Positions 9,206 to 21,222 are shown, counted from the first letter of the stretch. The stretch is 64,000 nucleotides of DNA from Bacillus sp. FJAT-47783 (GCF_022808615.1 NZ_JAKZKS010000007.1:1-64000); one strand, 5' to 3'. The notes: generated by a model not told the origin, from the letters alone. A program made the numbers and translations.

Positions 9206-10495
9206 TTACTTTACTAATTTTGAAAATGATTTTTCAGCTGCAGCAATTGTTTTTTCAATATCTTCGTTCGTATGAGCAGTAGATAAAAACAATCCTTCAA
9301 ACTGAGAAGGTGGTAGGTAAACCCCTTCATTTGCCATTTCACGGTAGAAGTTAGCAAAGAACTGTAAATCAGATTGTTTAGCTGTTTCATAATTTTCCAC
9401 CGTTTGACTGTTAAAAAAGATCCCAATCATAGATCCTGCTCTGTTAACCGCAACGGGAACGCCATATGTTTCTGACAGGCTCTTAAACCCTTCTTCTAGG
9501 CGGTCCGCTTTCTTTCTAAACTCCACATACACTTCTGGTGTTAATTGGCGAAGTGTTTCATATCCAGCCGTCATAGCAAGCGGATTCCCAGATAATGTTC
9601 CAGCTTGATAAATAGGTCCACTTGGTGCAATTTGTTCCATAATGTCCGCTTTACCACCGTATGCTCCTACCGGGAGGCCTCCTCCAATCACTTTACCAAG
9701 ACATGTTAAATCCGGCGTAACCCCATAATAACCTTGAGCACAATGATAATCCACACGGAATCCTGTCATTACTTCATCAAAAATAAGAAGAGAACCATAC
9801 TCCGTTGTAAGATTACGTAATTGTTGTAAAAAGTCTTGTTTTGGCGGAACAACTCCCATATTACCAGCTACTGGTTCCACTATGACTCCCGCAATATCGT
9901 TGCCAAATTGTTCGAACGCATAACGAACACTTTCTAAATCATTATACGGTACAGTAATCGTATTAATAGCAACTCCTTCTGGAACACCAGGACTATCAGG
10001 AAGACCAAGTGTTGCTACACCAGATCCTGCTTTAATTAATAGAGAATCACCGTGACCGTGGTAACACCCTTCAAATTTTAAAATTTTATTTCGTCCTGTA
10101 TAGCCGCGAGCCAATCTTAATGCACTCATCGTCGCTTCTGTTCCAGAGTTGACCATACGAACGACTTCAATGGATGGAACACGTTCAATCACAAGCTCGG
10201 CTAATTTGTTTTCAATCAATGTAGGTGTACCAAAGCTCGTACCATCTTCTGTCACTTTTTTTAACGCTTCAACGACTTGTTCATTCGCATGACCTAAAAT
10301 GAGCGGTCCCCACGAAAGGACGTAATCGATATATTCATTACCGTCAATATCGTAAATTTTTGACCCTTTCCCACGTTCTATAAAGATCGGATCTAAATTT
10401 ACTGACTTAAACGCGCGTACTGGACTGTTTACTCCACCTGGCATTAATTGTTTCGCTTTTTCAAATGCTTGTTTTGATTGTTCATATCGATTCAC
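9206..10495 (-). CDS. hemL: Glutamate-1-semialdehyde 2,1-aminomutase
   Basis: PLP enzyme that converts glutamate-1-semialdehyde to 5-aminolevulinate, the second step of the C5 haem pathway. The 429-residue length is normal. Visible family features are [11 protein letters not shown] at the N-terminus, [18 protein letters not shown] (Asp that holds the PLP nitrogen) and the Schiff-base Lys in [17 protein letters not shown] (about residue 267). The start is GTG with AGGGGG ten bases upstream. It is the last gene of the hemAXCDBL operon, followed by a strong terminator. Confidence 0.98.
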   Translation of the reverse strand: MNRYEQSKQAFEKAKQLMPGGVNSPVRAFKSVNLDPIFIERGKGSKIYDIDGNEYIDYVLSWGPLILGHANEQVVEALKKVTEDGTSFGTPTLIENKLAELVIERVPSIEVVRMVNSGTEATMSALRLARGYTGRNKILKFEGCYHGHGDSLLIKAGSGVATLGLPDSPGVPEGVAINTITVPYNDLESVRYAFEQFGNDIAGVIVEPVAGNMGVVPPKQDFLQQLRNLTTEYGSLLIFDEVMTGFRVDYHCAQGYYGVTPDLTCLGKVIGGGLPVGAYGGKADIMEQIAPSGPIYQAGTLSGNPLAMTAGYETLRQLTPEVYVEFRKKADRLEEGFKSLSETYGVPVAVNRAGSMIGIFFNSQTVENYETAKQSDLQFFANFYREMANEGVYLPPSQFEGLFLSTAHTNEDIEKTIAAAEKSFSKLVK

Positions 10496-10517
10496 CGTTA
10501 CAAACCCCCTTTAAAAA

Positions 10518-11495
10518 TTATTGTTCCTTTAACCAACGAGCAGCATCTTTCGCAAAGTATGTAATAATTAAATCAACTCCTGCTCGCTTCATGCCTGTTA
10601 ACATTTCTAGTACCGTTTCTTTCTCATTTATCCAGCCATTTTGACTAGCGGCTTTAATCATCGAATACTCACCACTAACATTATAAGCAACGAGCGGAAC
10701 ATTATAATGATTTTTCACATCTCGAATAATATCTAAATAGGCTAATGCTGGTTTAACAATTAAAAAATCGGATCCTTCTGCTACGTCTGATTCTGCTTCT
10801 CTTAATGCTTCTAATCGGTTTGCAGGATCCATTTGATACGTCTTTCGGTCACCGAATTTTGGTGAGCTATGTGCAGCATCACGAAATGGACCGTAAAAAG
10901 CACTAGAATACTTAACCGCATAGGACATAATCGGAATATGTTCATATCCTGTCTCGTCAAGAGCTTGACGTATACGGGCGACAAATCCATCCATCATATT
11001 GGAAGGAGCAATAATATCAGCACCTGCTTTTGCTTGACTAACAGCTGTTTTCGCCAATAATTCAAGGGTCGGATCATTTAATACAATACCCTCTTCGATA
11101 ACGCCACAATGTCCATGATCGGTATATTGGCAAAGACACGTGTCAGCTGCAACAACTAGTTCTGGATACTGCTCTTTTATTTGTTTAATGGCACGCTGTA
11201 CAATCCCACATTCATGATAAGCTTCAGAACCAACCTCATCTTTCTGAGCTGGAACACCGAAAATGATGACGGATTTAATACCAAGAGATACGACTTCCTC
11301 AATCTCTTTTCGTAACAAATCGAGAGAAAGTTGATACACACCTGGCATTGATTCAACAGGATTACGCTTATTTTCACCTTCAACAACAAAAATCGGATAC
11401 ATAAAATCTTCTGTTCGCAAATATGTTTCGCGAACAATGGCTCTTATATTTTCACTGCTTCTTAGGCGACGATGCCTTGAAAATGGTAAACTCAT
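10518..11495 (-). CDS. hemB: Delta-aminolevulinic acid dehydratase (porphobilinogen synthase)
   Basis: Joins two 5-aminolevulinate molecules into porphobilinogen. The 325-residue protein has the zinc-binding cysteine cluster [15 protein letters not shown] (about 115-130), the first active-site Lys region [17 protein letters not shown] and the Schiff-base Lys in [16 protein letters not shown] at 11495 has AAAGGAGG seven bases upstream and overlaps the hemD stop by four bases, so the two are translationally coupled. Confidence 0.98.
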   Translation of the reverse strand: MSLPFSRHRRLRSSENIRAIVRETYLRTEDFMYPIFVVEGENKRNPVESMPGVYQLSLDLLRKEIEEVVSLGIKSVIIFGVPAQKDEVGSEAYHECGIVQRAIKQIKEQYPELVVAADTCLCQYTDHGHCGVIEEGIVLNDPTLELLAKTAVSQAKAGADIIAPSNMMDGFVARIRQALDETGYEHIPIMSYAVKYSSAFYGPFRDAAHSSPKFGDRKTYQMDPANRLEALREAESDVAEGSDFLIVKPALAYLDIIRDVKNHYNVPLVAYNVSGEYSMIKAASQNGWINEKETVLEMLTGMKRAGVDLIITYFAKDAARWLKEQ

Positions 11496-12295
11496 CTCAT
11501 TTCCTCCTTTTGATGTTTCACATCTTCTATAATCGTTTGAATCATATTTTCAATCGTGAACTTGCTCGGCACTAATACTCGTTTGGCACCATGTGAAAGA
11601 ATGGCCTTTTTTGTCACCGATCCGATACAGACACAAGGCAATTGATTCCACTCTTCTTTTAGATGATGCTTATTCATAACATTCATAAAACTATGTACAG
11701 TAGAAGGACTTGTAAACGTTAAATAATCCAAGCTATGTTGTTTCAAAGATTGAACAAGCTTCTCCTCATTTGAAACGATATGTGTCGTTTCGTATGCGAC
11801 AAAATCAATCACTTGATAATGATGCTCTACTAACGTGTTCCGAAGTAACGGGCGTGCTAAATTCCCTCTAACAACAACAATTTTACTTGATGCAGGAACG
11901 GATTGAAGCATTTCCTTTACGAGAGCTTCAGCTGTAAAACTTGTTGGCATTATATCTATACCTATATGGTACTCTGATAACAATTGTTTCGTTTTTTCTC
12001 CTACTACAGCAATACGGTAAGCAGAAAGAGCCGTGATATCTAACCCGACAGTCTTCATATGCTCCCGAAAGAATTCAACACCATTTTTACTCGTAAAAAC
12101 AAGCCAATCTTCATTAGAAAGTTGTTGAAACAGTTCTTTAACATTTAGTAATAACTGGCTTCTTTTTATATCAATTAGTGGTATCTCAATTGAAATACCA
12201 CCATGTTTATGAATATATTTAGAAAATTCACTCGCTTGATGAACAGCTCTTGAATTTAATATTCGTACTCCTTTTAAAGGCTGTCCACTGTTCAT
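11492..12295 (-). CDS. hemD: Uroporphyrinogen-III synthase
   Basis: Cyclises hydroxymethylbilane with inversion of ring D to uroporphyrinogen III. The 267-residue protein shows the typical weak conservation of this family; recognisable parts are [13 protein letters not shown] (about 82-94), [14 protein letters not shown] and [15 protein letters not shown]. Assignment rests on these and on its place between hemC and hemB. It overlaps hemC and hemB by four bases each, so expression is coupled. Confidence 0.93.
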   Translation of the reverse strand: MNSGQPLKGVRILNSRAVHQASEFSKYIHKHGGISIEIPLIDIKRSQLLLNVKELFQQLSNEDWLVFTSKNGVEFFREHMKTVGLDITALSAYRIAVVGEKTKQLLSEYHIGIDIMPTSFTAEALVKEMLQSVPASSKIVVVRGNLARPLLRNTLVEHHYQVIDFVAYETTHIVSNEEKLVQSLKQHSLDYLTFTSPSTVHSFMNVMNKHHLKEEWNQLPCVCIGSVTKKAILSHGAKRVLVPSKFTIENMIQTIIEDVKHQKEEMR

Positions 12296-13227
12296 TCATG
12301 GTCAAGCTCCTTTTTCACTCGATCAATTAAATCTTTTGCTCCTTTTTCTGCTAATAGATTAGCTACAGTTTCACCAATTTCAATTGGGTTTGTACCCGAT
12401 TTCGTTTCTTTATAGACGATTCTTCCATCCGGAGAGGTAACGAGACCCGTGAATGTAATGTGATTCTCTTGACTAACAGAGGCAAAACCTGCTATAGGAA
12501 CTTGGCACCCGCCCTCCATCTTATGTAAAAAGGCACGCTCTGCTTTTACTGCAAGCTCCGTTTCCATATGATTTAACGTACTTAACAAATTTAACATCTC
12601 TTCATCGTTTTTGCGACATTCAATGGCTAATGCACCTTGTCCAACCGCCGGGAGACAAATGGACGGATCTAGAAATTCTGTAACGACATCATCACTCCAA
12701 CCCATACGTTTTAACCCAGCAGCAGCTAAAATGATGGCATCATAATCTTCGTTTTTTAACTTCTCAAGACGTGTGTCAATATTGCCGCGGATCCATTTAA
12801 TCTGTAAATCAGGACGAGTAGCTAAAATCTGCGCACCTCTTCGTAAGCTGCTCGTTCCAACAATTGCACCGCTCTTTAAATCACGGAATGTTTGAAAATC
12901 TTTTGCAATAAGGGCATCTCGGTGGTCTTCTCGCTCTGGAATACAGCCAATGGTTAAACCATCCGGTAAAATTGCTGGCATATCTTTCATACTATGCACA
13001 GCCATATCAATTTCACCGTCTATCATCGCTTGCTCAATTTCTTTTACGAACAGCCCTTTCCCACCAACTTTTGAAAGCGTCACATCTAATATTTTATCTC
13101 CCTTTGTCACGATTTCTTTAATTTCAAATTCATTACGTACACCTAGAGATTTTAATTGATTAATAACCCATTTCGTTTGGGTCATCGCCAACTTACTTCT
13201 TCTTGATCCGACAACAATTTTTCTCAT
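12292..13227 (-). CDS. hemC: Porphobilinogen deaminase (hydroxymethylbilane synthase)
   Basis: Polymerises four porphobilinogens on a dipyrromethane cofactor. ATG at 13227 is preceded by AGGAGGG; the frame is open nine codons further but without a suitable site. The 311-residue protein has [13 protein letters not shown] at the N-terminus, the active-site Asp region [19 protein letters not shown] (cofactor-binding Args) and the cofactor-attachment Cys in [12 protein letters not shown] (about residue 241). Confidence 0.98.
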   Translation of the reverse strand: MRKIVVGSRRSKLAMTQTKWVINQLKSLGVRNEFEIKEIVTKGDKILDVTLSKVGGKGLFVKEIEQAMIDGEIDMAVHSMKDMPAILPDGLTIGCIPEREDHRDALIAKDFQTFRDLKSGAIVGTSSLRRGAQILATRPDLQIKWIRGNIDTRLEKLKNEDYDAIILAAAGLKRMGWSDDVVTEFLDPSICLPAVGQGALAIECRKNDEEMLNLLSTLNHMETELAVKAERAFLHKMEGGCQVPIAGFASVSQENHITFTGLVTSPDGRIVYKETKSGTNPIEIGETVANLLAEKGAKDLIDRVKKELDHE

Positions 13228-13253
13228 GTTCACCCTCCTACAAGATCCGTTCA

Positions 13254-14087
13254 TTACGAATACCAGAAATGGAAGCGTGATAAGCTCCCAAATAGAAATA
13301 AATTAATCAATAAAATTAAAAATGAGGCAATGTTTAACAAGGCAACGTTTTTTCCTTGCCACTCTTTTACAATACGGCTATATATATAGTAGCTATAAAT
13401 CGAAATGACCATAAATGAGCCGAGCACTTTCGCATCATACCACCTAAAATCTTGCAATTTGACAGAGGCCCAAATGACACCAAGTATTAATCCTAATAAC
13501 AGCATTGGTACGCCAATGACATTTAATACGTAAGACATATGGTCAAGCTTCGATAAGTCTTGTATTCGAATGAGCCTTTCCCCCCATTTTTTCTTCTTCA
13601 ATAAGTTGTATTGAATCATATATAAAATCGAAAAAACGAATGAAAGAGAAAAAGCTCCATAGCTCAATATAGCCATTGTAATATGAATGAGCAAAAGCTC
13701 CGATATTAGTTGACTTGAAACTTCTGCTGAGATTGCATTAGATGGGGCAAATGTATGTAAAGAAACCATGATAAACCCGATAATATTTGTAAAGAACAAA
13801 ATAAATTCCACGCGAAGAAATCGGTGTAAAACGAGAGATAAGGTAATCAATACCCACGAATAAAAATAAAGCCCTTCAAATACATTTAAAACAGGAAAGC
13901 GATCATGAACAATCATTTGATTAAATAAAAAAAGCGTTTGTAGAAGCCAAACAATAGAAAGTAACCAGAAGGCTGCGCTGTTTGCCTTCCGGTTACTGTG
14001 CAAGAAATCTATAAAATAAAGCAGTACACTTAAAGCGTACAAAATAACCATGAATTCATTTATACGCAAATAGCTTGAGTCTACCAT
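13254..14087 (-). CDS. hemX: HemX, CcsA-like integral membrane protein
   Basis: A 277-residue protein with about eight hydrophobic segments and the general look of the CcsA/cytochrome c assembly family. In B. subtilis HemX lowers the level of HemA (glutamyl-tRNA reductase). ATG at 14087 has AAAGGAAAT upstream; an in-frame GTG at 14105 directly abuts hemA. It sits between hemA and hemC as in other Bacillaceae. The biochemical mechanism is not shown by the sequence. Confidence 0.9.
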   Translation of the reverse strand: MVDSSYLRINEFMVILYALSVLLYFIDFLHSNRKANSAAFWLLSIVWLLQTLFLFNQMIVHDRFPVLNVFEGLYFYSWVLITLSLVLHRFLRVEFILFFTNIIGFIMVSLHTFAPSNAISAEVSSQLISELLLIHITMAILSYGAFSLSFVFSILYMIQYNLLKKKKWGERLIRIQDLSKLDHMSYVLNVIGVPMLLLGLILGVIWASVKLQDFRWYDAKVLGSFMVISIYSYYIYSRIVKEWQGKNVALLNIASFLILLINLFLFGSLSRFHFWYS

Positions 14088-14105
14088 AAATCCATTTCCT
14101 TTCAC

Positions 14106-15452
14106 TTACATTTGAAGTGAAACATTTTCGTTCTCCTTCACATTTGCTTGAAACGATATATCTGTTTTTTGCCGTTCTTTTTTCGTTTCTTCTTCAATAT
14201 TAAAAATTTCTTGGAACAATTGTAAATTTTGATTGCGGTCTTGATCAGCAGCGAGCTCCTTAACTTTTAAAATAGGGTCGCGTAAAAGCTGGTTGATAAT
14301 GCTTTTCGTATGCTTGTTTAATACTTTCTTTTCACGTTCCGTTAAATTAGGTATTTTCCGCTCAATACTTTTCATCGTTTCAGCTTGAATGGCTAATGCT
14401 TTTTGTCTTAATGCCGAAATGACAGGGACAACGCCAAGCGTATTTAGCCAATTTGTAAATTCAACGATACCTTCTTCGATTAATAATTCAATTACCGCAG
14501 CGCTCTTTTTACGTTCTGCTAAGTTAGCTTCTACAATCCCCTCTAAATCGTCAATATCATATAAAAAGACGCTTTCGAAATCGCCAAGGGCTGGGTCTAA
14601 ATCTCGAGGCACTGCAATATCAACCATGAAAAGTGGACGACCTTTTCTCATTTTATCAACATGTTCCATCATTTCTTTCGTAATGACATAATGATTAGCA
14701 CCCGTCGAACTAATCAAAATATCTGCTTCAAGTAACGCGCACTGAAGCTCAGCAAGACGCTTCGCTTTTCCTTGGAACCGCTCAGCCAGCTGCTCTGCTT
14801 TTTCAAATGTTCGGTTAATGACCGTAATGTTCTTTACACCACTACCGTTTAAATTTTGTACAGCTAACTCTCCCATTTTTCCGGCGCCTAAAATAAGAAC
14901 GTTTTTATTGCTTAAATCACCAAAAATTTTCTTTCCTAATTCCACAGCAGCATATGAGACTGAAACAGCATTTGAACCAATTTCCGTCTCAGCATGTGCA
15001 CGCTTGGCGATGGTAATCGCTTCTTTAAAAAGATGATGAAAGACCGTGCCGATTGTTCCGTTTTCTTGTGCAAGTAAAAAGCTTGATCGTACTTGTCCTA
15101 AAATTTGTGTTTCACCTAATACCATTGAATCAAGCCCACAAGCCACTTTATATAAATGTTCAACAGCATGTTCACTCTCGTAGTATTTTATATAAGAAGC
15201 AAAGTCGTCAATCTCTATATGAAACCACTCCGCTAGAAATGCTTTTAAATAATAGCGGCCAGTATGGAGTTGGTCAACGACAGCATATATTTCTGTTCGA
15301 TTGCACGTGGAAACGATTACGTTTTCCAAAACACTTTTTTGCTTTTTTAGCTGTTTCATCGCATCTGCTAAATCATTTTCCTGAAAGCTTAGCTTTTCGC
15401 GAATCTCAACAGGGGCTGTTTTATAGTTTAGCCCAATCGCTAAAATATGCAT
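14106..15452 (-). CDS. hemA: Glutamyl-tRNA reductase
   Basis: First committed step of the C5 pathway: NADPH-dependent reduction of glutamyl-tRNA to glutamate-1-semialdehyde. ATG at 15452 is preceded by GGGGGG and gives [20 protein letters not shown], the standard family start. The 448-residue protein contains the nucleophilic Cys in [11 protein letters not shown] (about 48-58), the NADPH fold [13 protein letters not shown] and the C-terminal dimerisation helix region. It leads the hem operon. Confidence 0.98.
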   Translation of the reverse strand: MHILAIGLNYKTAPVEIREKLSFQENDLADAMKQLKKQKSVLENVIVSTCNRTEIYAVVDQLHTGRYYLKAFLAEWFHIEIDDFASYIKYYESEHAVEHLYKVACGLDSMVLGETQILGQVRSSFLLAQENGTIGTVFHHLFKEAITIAKRAHAETEIGSNAVSVSYAAVELGKKIFGDLSNKNVLILGAGKMGELAVQNLNGSGVKNITVINRTFEKAEQLAERFQGKAKRLAELQCALLEADILISSTGANHYVITKEMMEHVDKMRKGRPLFMVDIAVPRDLDPALGDFESVFLYDIDDLEGIVEANLAERKKSAAVIELLIEEGIVEFTNWLNTLGVVPVISALRQKALAIQAETMKSIERKIPNLTEREKKVLNKHTKSIINQLLRDPILKVKELAADQDRNQNLQLFQEIFNIEEETKKERQKTDISFQANVKENENVSLQM

Positions 15453-15488
15453 AATAACCCCCCTATCCCTTCGATGTGTTCTTTCATT

Positions 15489-15497
15489 ATTATAACA
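15489..15497 (-). promoter_or_regulatory. Extended -10 promoter of hemA
   Basis: TGTTATAAT on the minus strand is a perfect TGnTATAAT extended -10, 37 bases before the hemA ATG. No good -35 is visible, as is common for this promoter class. Confidence 0.5.
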
Positions 15498-15666
15498 TGA
15501 CAAAAAACAAGAGCTTAAAAAAAATGTGAACAGTATTTGAAAGTGTATAATGAATCGTCCATACTAAAATATTTCTTCTATTGTACCTTAACAAAAATAT
15601 TTTTCTGGAGCAAGGATTCTCGTTTACCAAAACTTATTATTTGTTAGAAAAAAATAGTTATACGAT

Positions 15667-15693
15667 AAAAAACGGACATATTGCCCGTTTTTT
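15667..15693 (-). terminator. Terminator of the amino-acid ABC transporter operon
   Basis: AAAAAACGG/CCGTTTTTT stem with a nine-base loop, T run included in the 3' arm on the minus strand, about 35 bases after the ATPase stop codon. Confidence 0.75.
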
Positions 15694-15728
15694 AGTTTAC
15701 ACTCCTATTTTTTTACAACTAACTAATA

Positions 15729-16466
15729 CTATAAAACCGAATGGAGGAAATCTCGTGTACGCTGTTCTTTTGGCTGTTCGAAAATTTGTTCCGGTGTACC
15801 GACTTCTACTATTTTTCCATCATGCATATAGACAATTTGATCTGCTACTTCGCGGGCAAAGCCCATTTCATGGGTGACAACGACCATTGTCATCCCTTCT
15901 TTTGCCAACTCCTTCATCGTTGCCAACACTTCTCCGACAAGCTCAGGATCTAAAGCAGAAGTAGGTTCGTCAAATAGCATGACTTCTGGTTTCATCGCTA
16001 ATGCTCGAGCAATCGCAACACGTTGCTTTTGTCCACCTGACAGTTTGGCTGGGTAAACATTTTCTTTATCTAATAATCCGACTTTTTCTAAAAGTCGCCT
16101 AGCTTCTTGTAACACACTCTCTTTCGGAAGACGCTTCACATGTAAAGGAGCTTCTATTATGTTTTCTAATACCGTCTTATGGGGAAATAAATGAAAGTGT
16201 TGAAAGACCATTCCAACTTTTTGTCTCACTTTGTTTAAGTCATGTGTTTGAACATCGATCTCTTCTTCGTCAATGATCACTTTCCCATTATCTTTTATCT
16301 CTAAAAAATTTAAACAACGTAATAACGTACTTTTTCCAGAACCGCTGGCGCCTATTAAACAGACAACGTCACTTTCATAAACGGTTAAATCAATATTTTT
16401 CAAAACGTGTAATTCGCCGAATGACTTATTTAATTGTTGAACTTCTATCATCACGCGTTTAGCCAA
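15729..16466 (-). CDS. Polar amino-acid ABC transporter, ATP-binding protein
   Basis: A 245-residue ABC ATPase of the polar amino-acid uptake family (GlnQ/ArtM/HisP type). Walker A is GASGSGKST (about 38-46), the signature LSGGQKQR and Walker [15 protein letters not shown] follow, with the switch His in VVTHEM. It is 12 bases downstream of the permease gene in a binding protein-permease-ATPase operon. The exact amino acid cannot be deduced. The operon lies between hemA and engB, where B. subtilis has ysxD as I recall. Confidence 0.93.
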   Translation of the reverse strand: MAKRVMIEVQQLNKSFGELHVLKNIDLTVYESDVVCLIGASGSGKSTLLRCLNFLEIKDNGKVIIDEEEIDVQTHDLNKVRQKVGMVFQHFHLFPHKTVLENIIEAPLHVKRLPKESVLQEARRLLEKVGLLDKENVYPAKLSGGQKQRVAIARALAMKPEVMLFDEPTSALDPELVGEVLATMKELAKEGMTMVVVTHEMGFAREVADQIVYMHDGKIVEVGTPEQIFEQPKEQRTRDFLHSVL

Positions 16467-16478
16467 CTTTCATTCCTC

Positions 16479-17141
16479 CTATCGTTCACTAACTGCTAGC
16501 TTTTTCTCTACCAAATTAACTAGTAATGTTAAAATTAAGACTAAAAATAAGTAATAAATAGCAACAATAAGTAAGTACGTCATATTATCAAAAGAATTGG
16601 CTCCTTCTGTCGTTGCAACATTAAATAATTCATAAAGACCAATAAATGCAGCAAGAGAAGAATCTTTTAGTGCAATAATAAATTGATTCCCTAAAGGTGG
16701 CATCGCACGTCGAAACGCTTGTGGTAATATTATGCGTCGCATCGTTAATGATTGGCTCATGCCAAGGGATCGTCCTGCTTCCATCTGGCCGCGATCGATG
16801 GACTGAATCGTTCCACGGAAAATTTCAGCAATATACGCTCCGTTATGGAAAGCAAGTCCTAAAGCGACGGACCAAAATTGGGAGATATGAAGAGAGGTTA
16901 AACCAAAGTAGAAAATGAAAATTTGGACAATTAACGGTGTACCCCGAACGATATAAATGTATAAATCAGCCATCCATTCCAACACTTTTCGATTGGATAT
17001 TTTTAAAAAGGCAAAAAAGAGACCGATAAAAATGGCAATGAAAACAGATACTAGTGTAACTTGTAACGTAACAAGCATTCCGTGTAAAAACATATCAAAT
17101 GATTCAATAAACTTTTCAAACACATGTGATAAAGTTGGCAT
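16479..17141 (-). CDS. Polar amino-acid ABC transporter, permease
   Basis: A 220-residue permease of the HisM/GlnP type with five predicted membrane segments. The EAA loop that docks the ATPase is seen as AGRSLGMSQSLTMRRIILPQA (about 134-154), and the second conserved stretch is YIVRGTPLIVQIFIFYFG. The start is uncertain: AGGGG is nine bases from the ATG at 17141, which I used; ATG codons at 17150 and 17168 are in frame. It lies between the binding protein and the ATPase genes. Confidence 0.92.
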   Translation of the reverse strand: MPTLSHVFEKFIESFDMFLHGMLVTLQVTLVSVFIAIFIGLFFAFLKISNRKVLEWMADLYIYIVRGTPLIVQIFIFYFGLTSLHISQFWSVALGLAFHNGAYIAEIFRGTIQSIDRGQMEAGRSLGMSQSLTMRRIILPQAFRRAMPPLGNQFIIALKDSSLAAFIGLYELFNVATTEGANSFDNMTYLLIVAIYYLFLVLILTLLVNLVEKKLAVSER

Positions 17142-17222
17142 CTCACTCATCCCCTGTTCTATATGCATGAAGTTTGGATAAAAGAAGGAATGTGCCGATT
17201 GAACACATTCCTGTGAACCTCA

Positions 17223-18014
17223 TTACTCTGGTTTTGTTGTAATATCTTTACCGATATACTTTTCACTTATTTCCTTTAATGTGCCATCTTCTCTCATTTT
17301 CTCTAGCGCTTCATTTATTTTTTCTAATAATTCTGTATTATCTTTCGCAACAGCAATCGCTTGTTCACTCGTACCGATCGCCTTACGCCCTTCCACTTTA
17401 AGCCCATTACCAATTGCTTCTTGTCCTGTAACAAAGTCTGTAATGACCGCATCATGCTTTCCGTTGCTTAACGCTTCTAATGCCGTTACATCGCTATCAT
17501 ATTGAATAACATTATCTGTTGCTTCACTTGAAATCTTTGCATATGTAGAGCCTTTCGATACAGCAACTTCTTTTCCAGATAAATCATCCATCGACTGAAT
17601 ATCACTATCAGGTCTTACGAAAATATGCGGACCAGAATAATAATAAGGTGTTGAAAAAGCGACCTGTTCTTTTCTCTCATCTGTAACAGTATGACTAGCT
17701 ACCGCTGCATCAAATCTCCCTGTTTTAACCCCTTCTACAATTCCTGCAAACTTAAATTTCTTTTGTGAAGGTTCAAGACCTAAATGTTCGGCTACAGCAT
17801 TCGCTACATCAATATCAAACCCTGTCATTTTCCCATTACCATCTGTTACACTAAATGGTGCATATTCCCCTGATGCAGCAAACGTAAACTTACCTTCTTC
17901 TACAAGCTTCATTCCTTTATCACTAGACGAGCTTGAGCTACTTTCCGTCCCACACCCGACTAACAGTGTAAAGAACATCAACAATAACACAACAAACATA
18001 AACCTTTTTTTCAT
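17223..18014 (-). CDS. Polar amino-acid ABC transporter, substrate-binding lipoprotein
   Basis: A 263-residue type II solute-binding protein. The signal peptide ends in a lipobox (LLVGCGTES, Cys about residue 21), so it should be lipid-anchored outside the membrane. The mature part has the family pattern: SGEYAPFSV, GFDIDVANAVAEHLG, FDAAVASHTVTDERK and the second-lobe GSTYAKI. The Arg that usually contacts the substrate carboxylate is replaced near VASHTVTDERK, where family members often have SGMSITPER, so ligand preference is uncertain. ATG codons at 18014 and 18017 follow GAGGGGT; 18014 has the better spacing. Confidence 0.93.
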   Translation of the reverse strand: MKKRFMFVVLLLMFFTLLVGCGTESSSSSSSDKGMKLVEEGKFTFAASGEYAPFSVTDGNGKMTGFDIDVANAVAEHLGLEPSQKKFKFAGIVEGVKTGRFDAAVASHTVTDERKEQVAFSTPYYYSGPHIFVRPDSDIQSMDDLSGKEVAVSKGSTYAKISSEATDNVIQYDSDVTALEALSNGKHDAVITDFVTGQEAIGNGLKVEGRKAIGTSEQAIAVAKDNTELLEKINEALEKMREDGTLKEISEKYIGKDITTKPE

Positions 18015-18054
18015 CATTGCACCCCTCTTTTTTCTAAATTTTTCGTCTTTTTTC

Positions 18055-18084
18055 ATTATACTGTTTGATAAGTTTTTCTTTCAA
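18055..18084 (-). promoter_or_regulatory. SigA promoter of the amino-acid ABC operon
   Basis: TTGAAA (18079-18084), an 18-base spacer and a perfect TATAAT (18055-18060). An inverted repeat, TTTGATAA at 18064-18071 and TTATCAAA at 18113-18120, overlaps and flanks the promoter and may be an operator. Confidence 0.6.
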
Positions 18085-18286
18085 AGTCTAAAAACTCAAG
18101 TAACTTTCCCTTATCAAACGATAGACTAAATCTCTCCTGTATAACTAAACAATTCGCAAACATGCTGTCATATCCTGTCTTTTCCTCTAATTTCCTGAAA
18201 AAGACCTATATATTCGTCATAATTCGCTATAATGAACAACGAAGACTTCATGAACCCTTGAAAACAATTTAGATTCTGGAAATATA

Positions 18287-18317
18287 AAAAAGCAACGGGT
18301 TTTAATCCGTTGCTTTT
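18287..18317 (-). terminator. Terminator of lonA-engB
   Basis: AAAAGCAACGG/CCGTTGCTTTT stem followed by TT on the minus strand. The 5' arm overlaps the last codons of engB. Confidence 0.85.
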
Positions 18318-18901
18318 ATTCCCATCGCTTTTAATAAGACAGCCCACGCTTCATTTTTTCCTTTTCCTGTTTCACTCGAAAACAAGATTAATTCGTCTCC
18401 TGCTTCCATTTCTAACGTTTCTCTTACGACTTTTAAATGCTTTTCCCATTTTCCTTTCGGGATTTTATCAGCCTTTGTCGCTACAACGATAACAGGGATT
18501 TCATAATATTTTAAGAAATCATACATCATCACATCGTCATTTGTTGGTGCATGACGGACATCGACGATTAAAACGACTGCTTTTAACACATCACGCGTTG
18601 TTAAATACGTTTCAATCATTTTCCCCCATGCTTCTCGTTCTTTTTTCGATACTTTCGCAAAGCCATAACCAGGTACATCGACAAAATGAAATTGTTCATT
18701 GATCATGTAAAAGTTTAATGTTTGTGTCTTTCCTGGTTTTGAAGATGTGCGAGCTAAATTTTTGCGATTGAGTAGCTTATTGATAAATGAAGACTTTCCA
18801 ACGTTGGAGCGTCCGGCTAAAGCGATTTCGGGAATTCCTTCGTTCGGATATTGTTCTTTTTTTACAGCACTAATGACAATCTCTGCACTTTTTATTTTCA
18901 T
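18302..18901 (-). CDS. engB: Ribosome-biogenesis GTPase EngB (YsxC/YihA)
   Basis: Essential GTPase that acts late in 50S ribosomal subunit assembly. The 199-residue protein shows G1 GRSNVGKSS (about 30-38), G2 in [14 protein letters not shown]3 [10 protein letters not shown] and G4 TKADKI in order. ATG at 18901 overlaps the lonA stop (ATGA arrangement), so translation is coupled and the two genes form an operon ending in a terminator. Confidence 0.97.
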   Translation of the reverse strand: MKIKSAEIVISAVKKEQYPNEGIPEIALAGRSNVGKSSFINKLLNRKNLARTSSKPGKTQTLNFYMINEQFHFVDVPGYGFAKVSKKEREAWGKMIETYLTTRDVLKAVVLIVDVRHAPTNDDVMMYDFLKYYEIPVIVVATKADKIPKGKWEKHLKVVRETLEMEAGDELILFSSETGKGKNEAWAVLLKAMGIKATD

Positions 18902-21222
18902 ACTACCTCTCCCACTAATGCATGTTGTAACACTTCATCGAGGTGTGACACGAGGACAAAAGTTAATTCGTTGCGTACGCTTTCTGGAATTTCCTCTAGA
19001 TCCTTTTCATTATCTTTTGGTAAAATCACTTTTTTCAATCCAGCTCTATGGGCACTTAATGCTTTTTCTTTTAAGCCGCCGATTGGTAATACACGACCCC
19101 GTAACGTAATTTCCCCTGTCATGCCAACATGTCGGCTTACTGGAATTCCCGTTAAAGCAGAAATGAGAGCAGTTGCCATTGTAATTCCTGCTGACGGACC
19201 ATCTTTCGGTACTGCACCTTCTGGGACGTGAATGTGAATATCATTCTTTTCATGAAAGTCAGGATCAATTTTCAAGTCCTCTGCACGTGTACGTATATAA
19301 CTAAATGCGGCCTGAGCAGATTCCTTCATCACATCACCGAGCTTCCCGGTTAAAATAAGTTTTCCTTTTCCCGGTGAGAGCGATACTTCAATTGAAAGTG
19401 TGTCACCGCCAACAGTTGTATAAGCAAGGCCTGTTGCCACGCCAACTTGATCTTTATGCTCAGCTTGTCCATAACGGAACAGTCGTTTCCCTAAATAATC
19501 CTCGATATTTTTTTCCGTAATTATAATTCGCTTTCTTTCACCTGTTACAACCAATTTAGCTGCTTTTCGACAGATAGCTGCAAGCTTTCTCTCAAACCCA
19601 CGCACTCCAGCCTCTCTTGTGTAATAACGAATAATACTTTGAAACGCATCGTCCCTTAATTGAAGATGGGATTTTTTTAATCCGTGCTCTTTCATTTGTT
19701 TCGGTAATAAATGATCTTTCCCGATGTTAATTTTTTCAACTTCCGTATAACCGGCAATTGTAATGATTTCCATACGATCACGTAATGGTCCTGGAATCGT
19801 TGCTAAATTATTCGCGGTTGCGATAAACATTACTTTCGATAAATCGTACGGTTCTTCAATATAATGGTCACTAAAATTATAGTTTTGCTCAGGGTCTAGT
19901 ACTTCAAGTAAGGCTGCCGATGGATCACCACGAAAGTCAGCAGACATTTTATCAATTTCATCTAATAAGAAAACCGGATTTATCGTGCCAGCCTTTTTCA
20001 TTCCTTGAATAATTCTTCCTGGCATTGCTCCTACGTAAGTTCTTCTGTGACCTCTGATTTCCGATTCATCCCTTACGCCGCCAAGTGAAACGCGGACGAA
20101 ATTTCGATTTAACGATTTTGCAATAGAACGAGCTAATGATGTTTTTCCGACACCTGGAGGTCCTGCTAAACAAAGTATCGGTCCTTTTAAGGAATTCGTT
20201 AATTGTTGAACAGCTAAATATTCAAGAACGCGTTCTTTTACTTTATCTAAACCATAATGTTCTTCGTGTAAGACTTCTTCAGCAACGCGTACGTCTATAC
20301 GATCTTCTGTCGCCTCAGACCATGGTAAGGAAAGGAGCCAATCAATATAGTTTCGAATCACCGCACTTTCAGCTGATGAAGAAGGCACTTTTTCATATCT
20401 ATCAAGCTCTTTTAGAGCCGTTTTCTGAACGTGCTCGGGCATACCTGATTGACTAATTTTTTCTTTCAGCCCTTCAATCTCCCCAACTTTTCCTTCTTTT
20501 TCTCCAAGTTCTTTTTGAATGGCTTTCATTTGTTCGCGTAAGTAGTATTCCTTTTGTGTCCGTTCCATCGAACGTTTAACACGTTGGCCAATTTTCTTTT
20601 CTAATTGAAGGACTTCTTTTTCATTATGAATGATTTCGATAATCGTATTTAAACGGTCTTTAATATGAAACGTTTCTAAAATATGTTGTTTATCCTTCAA
20701 TTTAATCGGCAAATGAGAGGCAATTAAATCGGCTAATCTTCCTGGTTCATCAATGTCGGCTACGGTAGCGAATGTTTCACTTGTCAATTTCTTCGACATT
20801 TTTATGTATTGCTCAAAATAGTCAAGCGCTGTACGCATTAGCGCTTCTTCTTCAACATCCTTTTCCTGCCGCTCTTCAAAGGTCGTAACTTCTACAGACA
20901 TGTATGATTCTTCATCAATAAACTTTTCAATGGAACCGCGCTTCAATCCTTCCACTAACACGCGAATCGTTCCATTTGGAAGCTTTAGCATCTGTTTAAT
21001 TTTCGTTAATGTACCGATTGCGTATATATCATCTTCTGTCGGATCATCAATCGAAATTTCTTTTTGTGTTGTTAAAAAAATGGTATGATCGTCCATCATT
21101 GCTTTTTCTAATGCTTGGACCGATTTTTCCCTTCCAACATCTAAATGTAATACCATCGTAGGGTAAACAAGTAATCCTCGAAGCGGTAGGAGGGGGACGA
21201 TTTTTGTTTCCGTTTTCGCCAT
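18898..21222 (-). CDS. lonA: ATP-dependent protease LonA
   Basis: Hexameric AAA+ serine protease that removes damaged and regulatory proteins. ATG at 21222, with GGAGGTG upstream, gives [16 protein letters not shown], the usual start; 774 residues. Domains: N-terminal substrate domain (1-200), coiled-coil linker, AAA+ with Walker [12 protein letters not shown] (about 350) and Walker [10 protein letters not shown], and a C-terminal protease with the Ser in [15 protein letters not shown] and the Lys in [14 protein letters not shown]. It overlaps engB by four bases. Only a weak half-site for CtsR is seen upstream. Confidence 0.98.
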   Translation of the reverse strand: MAKTETKIVPLLPLRGLLVYPTMVLHLDVGREKSVQALEKAMMDDHTIFLTTQKEISIDDPTEDDIYAIGTLTKIKQMLKLPNGTIRVLVEGLKRGSIEKFIDEESYMSVEVTTFEERQEKDVEEEALMRTALDYFEQYIKMSKKLTSETFATVADIDEPGRLADLIASHLPIKLKDKQHILETFHIKDRLNTIIEIIHNEKEVLQLEKKIGQRVKRSMERTQKEYYLREQMKAIQKELGEKEGKVGEIEGLKEKISQSGMPEHVQKTALKELDRYEKVPSSSAESAVIRNYIDWLLSLPWSEATEDRIDVRVAEEVLHEEHYGLDKVKERVLEYLAVQQLTNSLKGPILCLAGPPGVGKTSLARSIAKSLNRNFVRVSLGGVRDESEIRGHRRTYVGAMPGRIIQGMKKAGTINPVFLLDEIDKMSADFRGDPSAALLEVLDPEQNYNFSDHYIEEPYDLSKVMFIATANNLATIPGPLRDRMEIITIAGYTEVEKINIGKDHLLPKQMKEHGLKKSHLQLRDDAFQSIIRYYTREAGVRGFERKLAAICRKAAKLVVTGERKRIIITEKNIEDYLGKRLFRYGQAEHKDQVGVATGLAYTTVGGDTLSIEVSLSPGKGKLILTGKLGDVMKESAQAAFSYIRTRAEDLKIDPDFHEKNDIHIHVPEGAVPKDGPSAGITMATALISALTGIPVSRHVGMTGEITLRGRVLPIGGLKEKALSAHRAGLKKVILPKDNEKDLEEIPESVRNELTFVLVSHLDEVLQHALVGEVV

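Noticed and set aside
15481-15497. Possible PerR box over the hemA -10
   Set aside because: TTATAAT is followed by ATGAAAG; only one half-site fits the 7-1-7 consensus, and the match is mostly the -10 itself.
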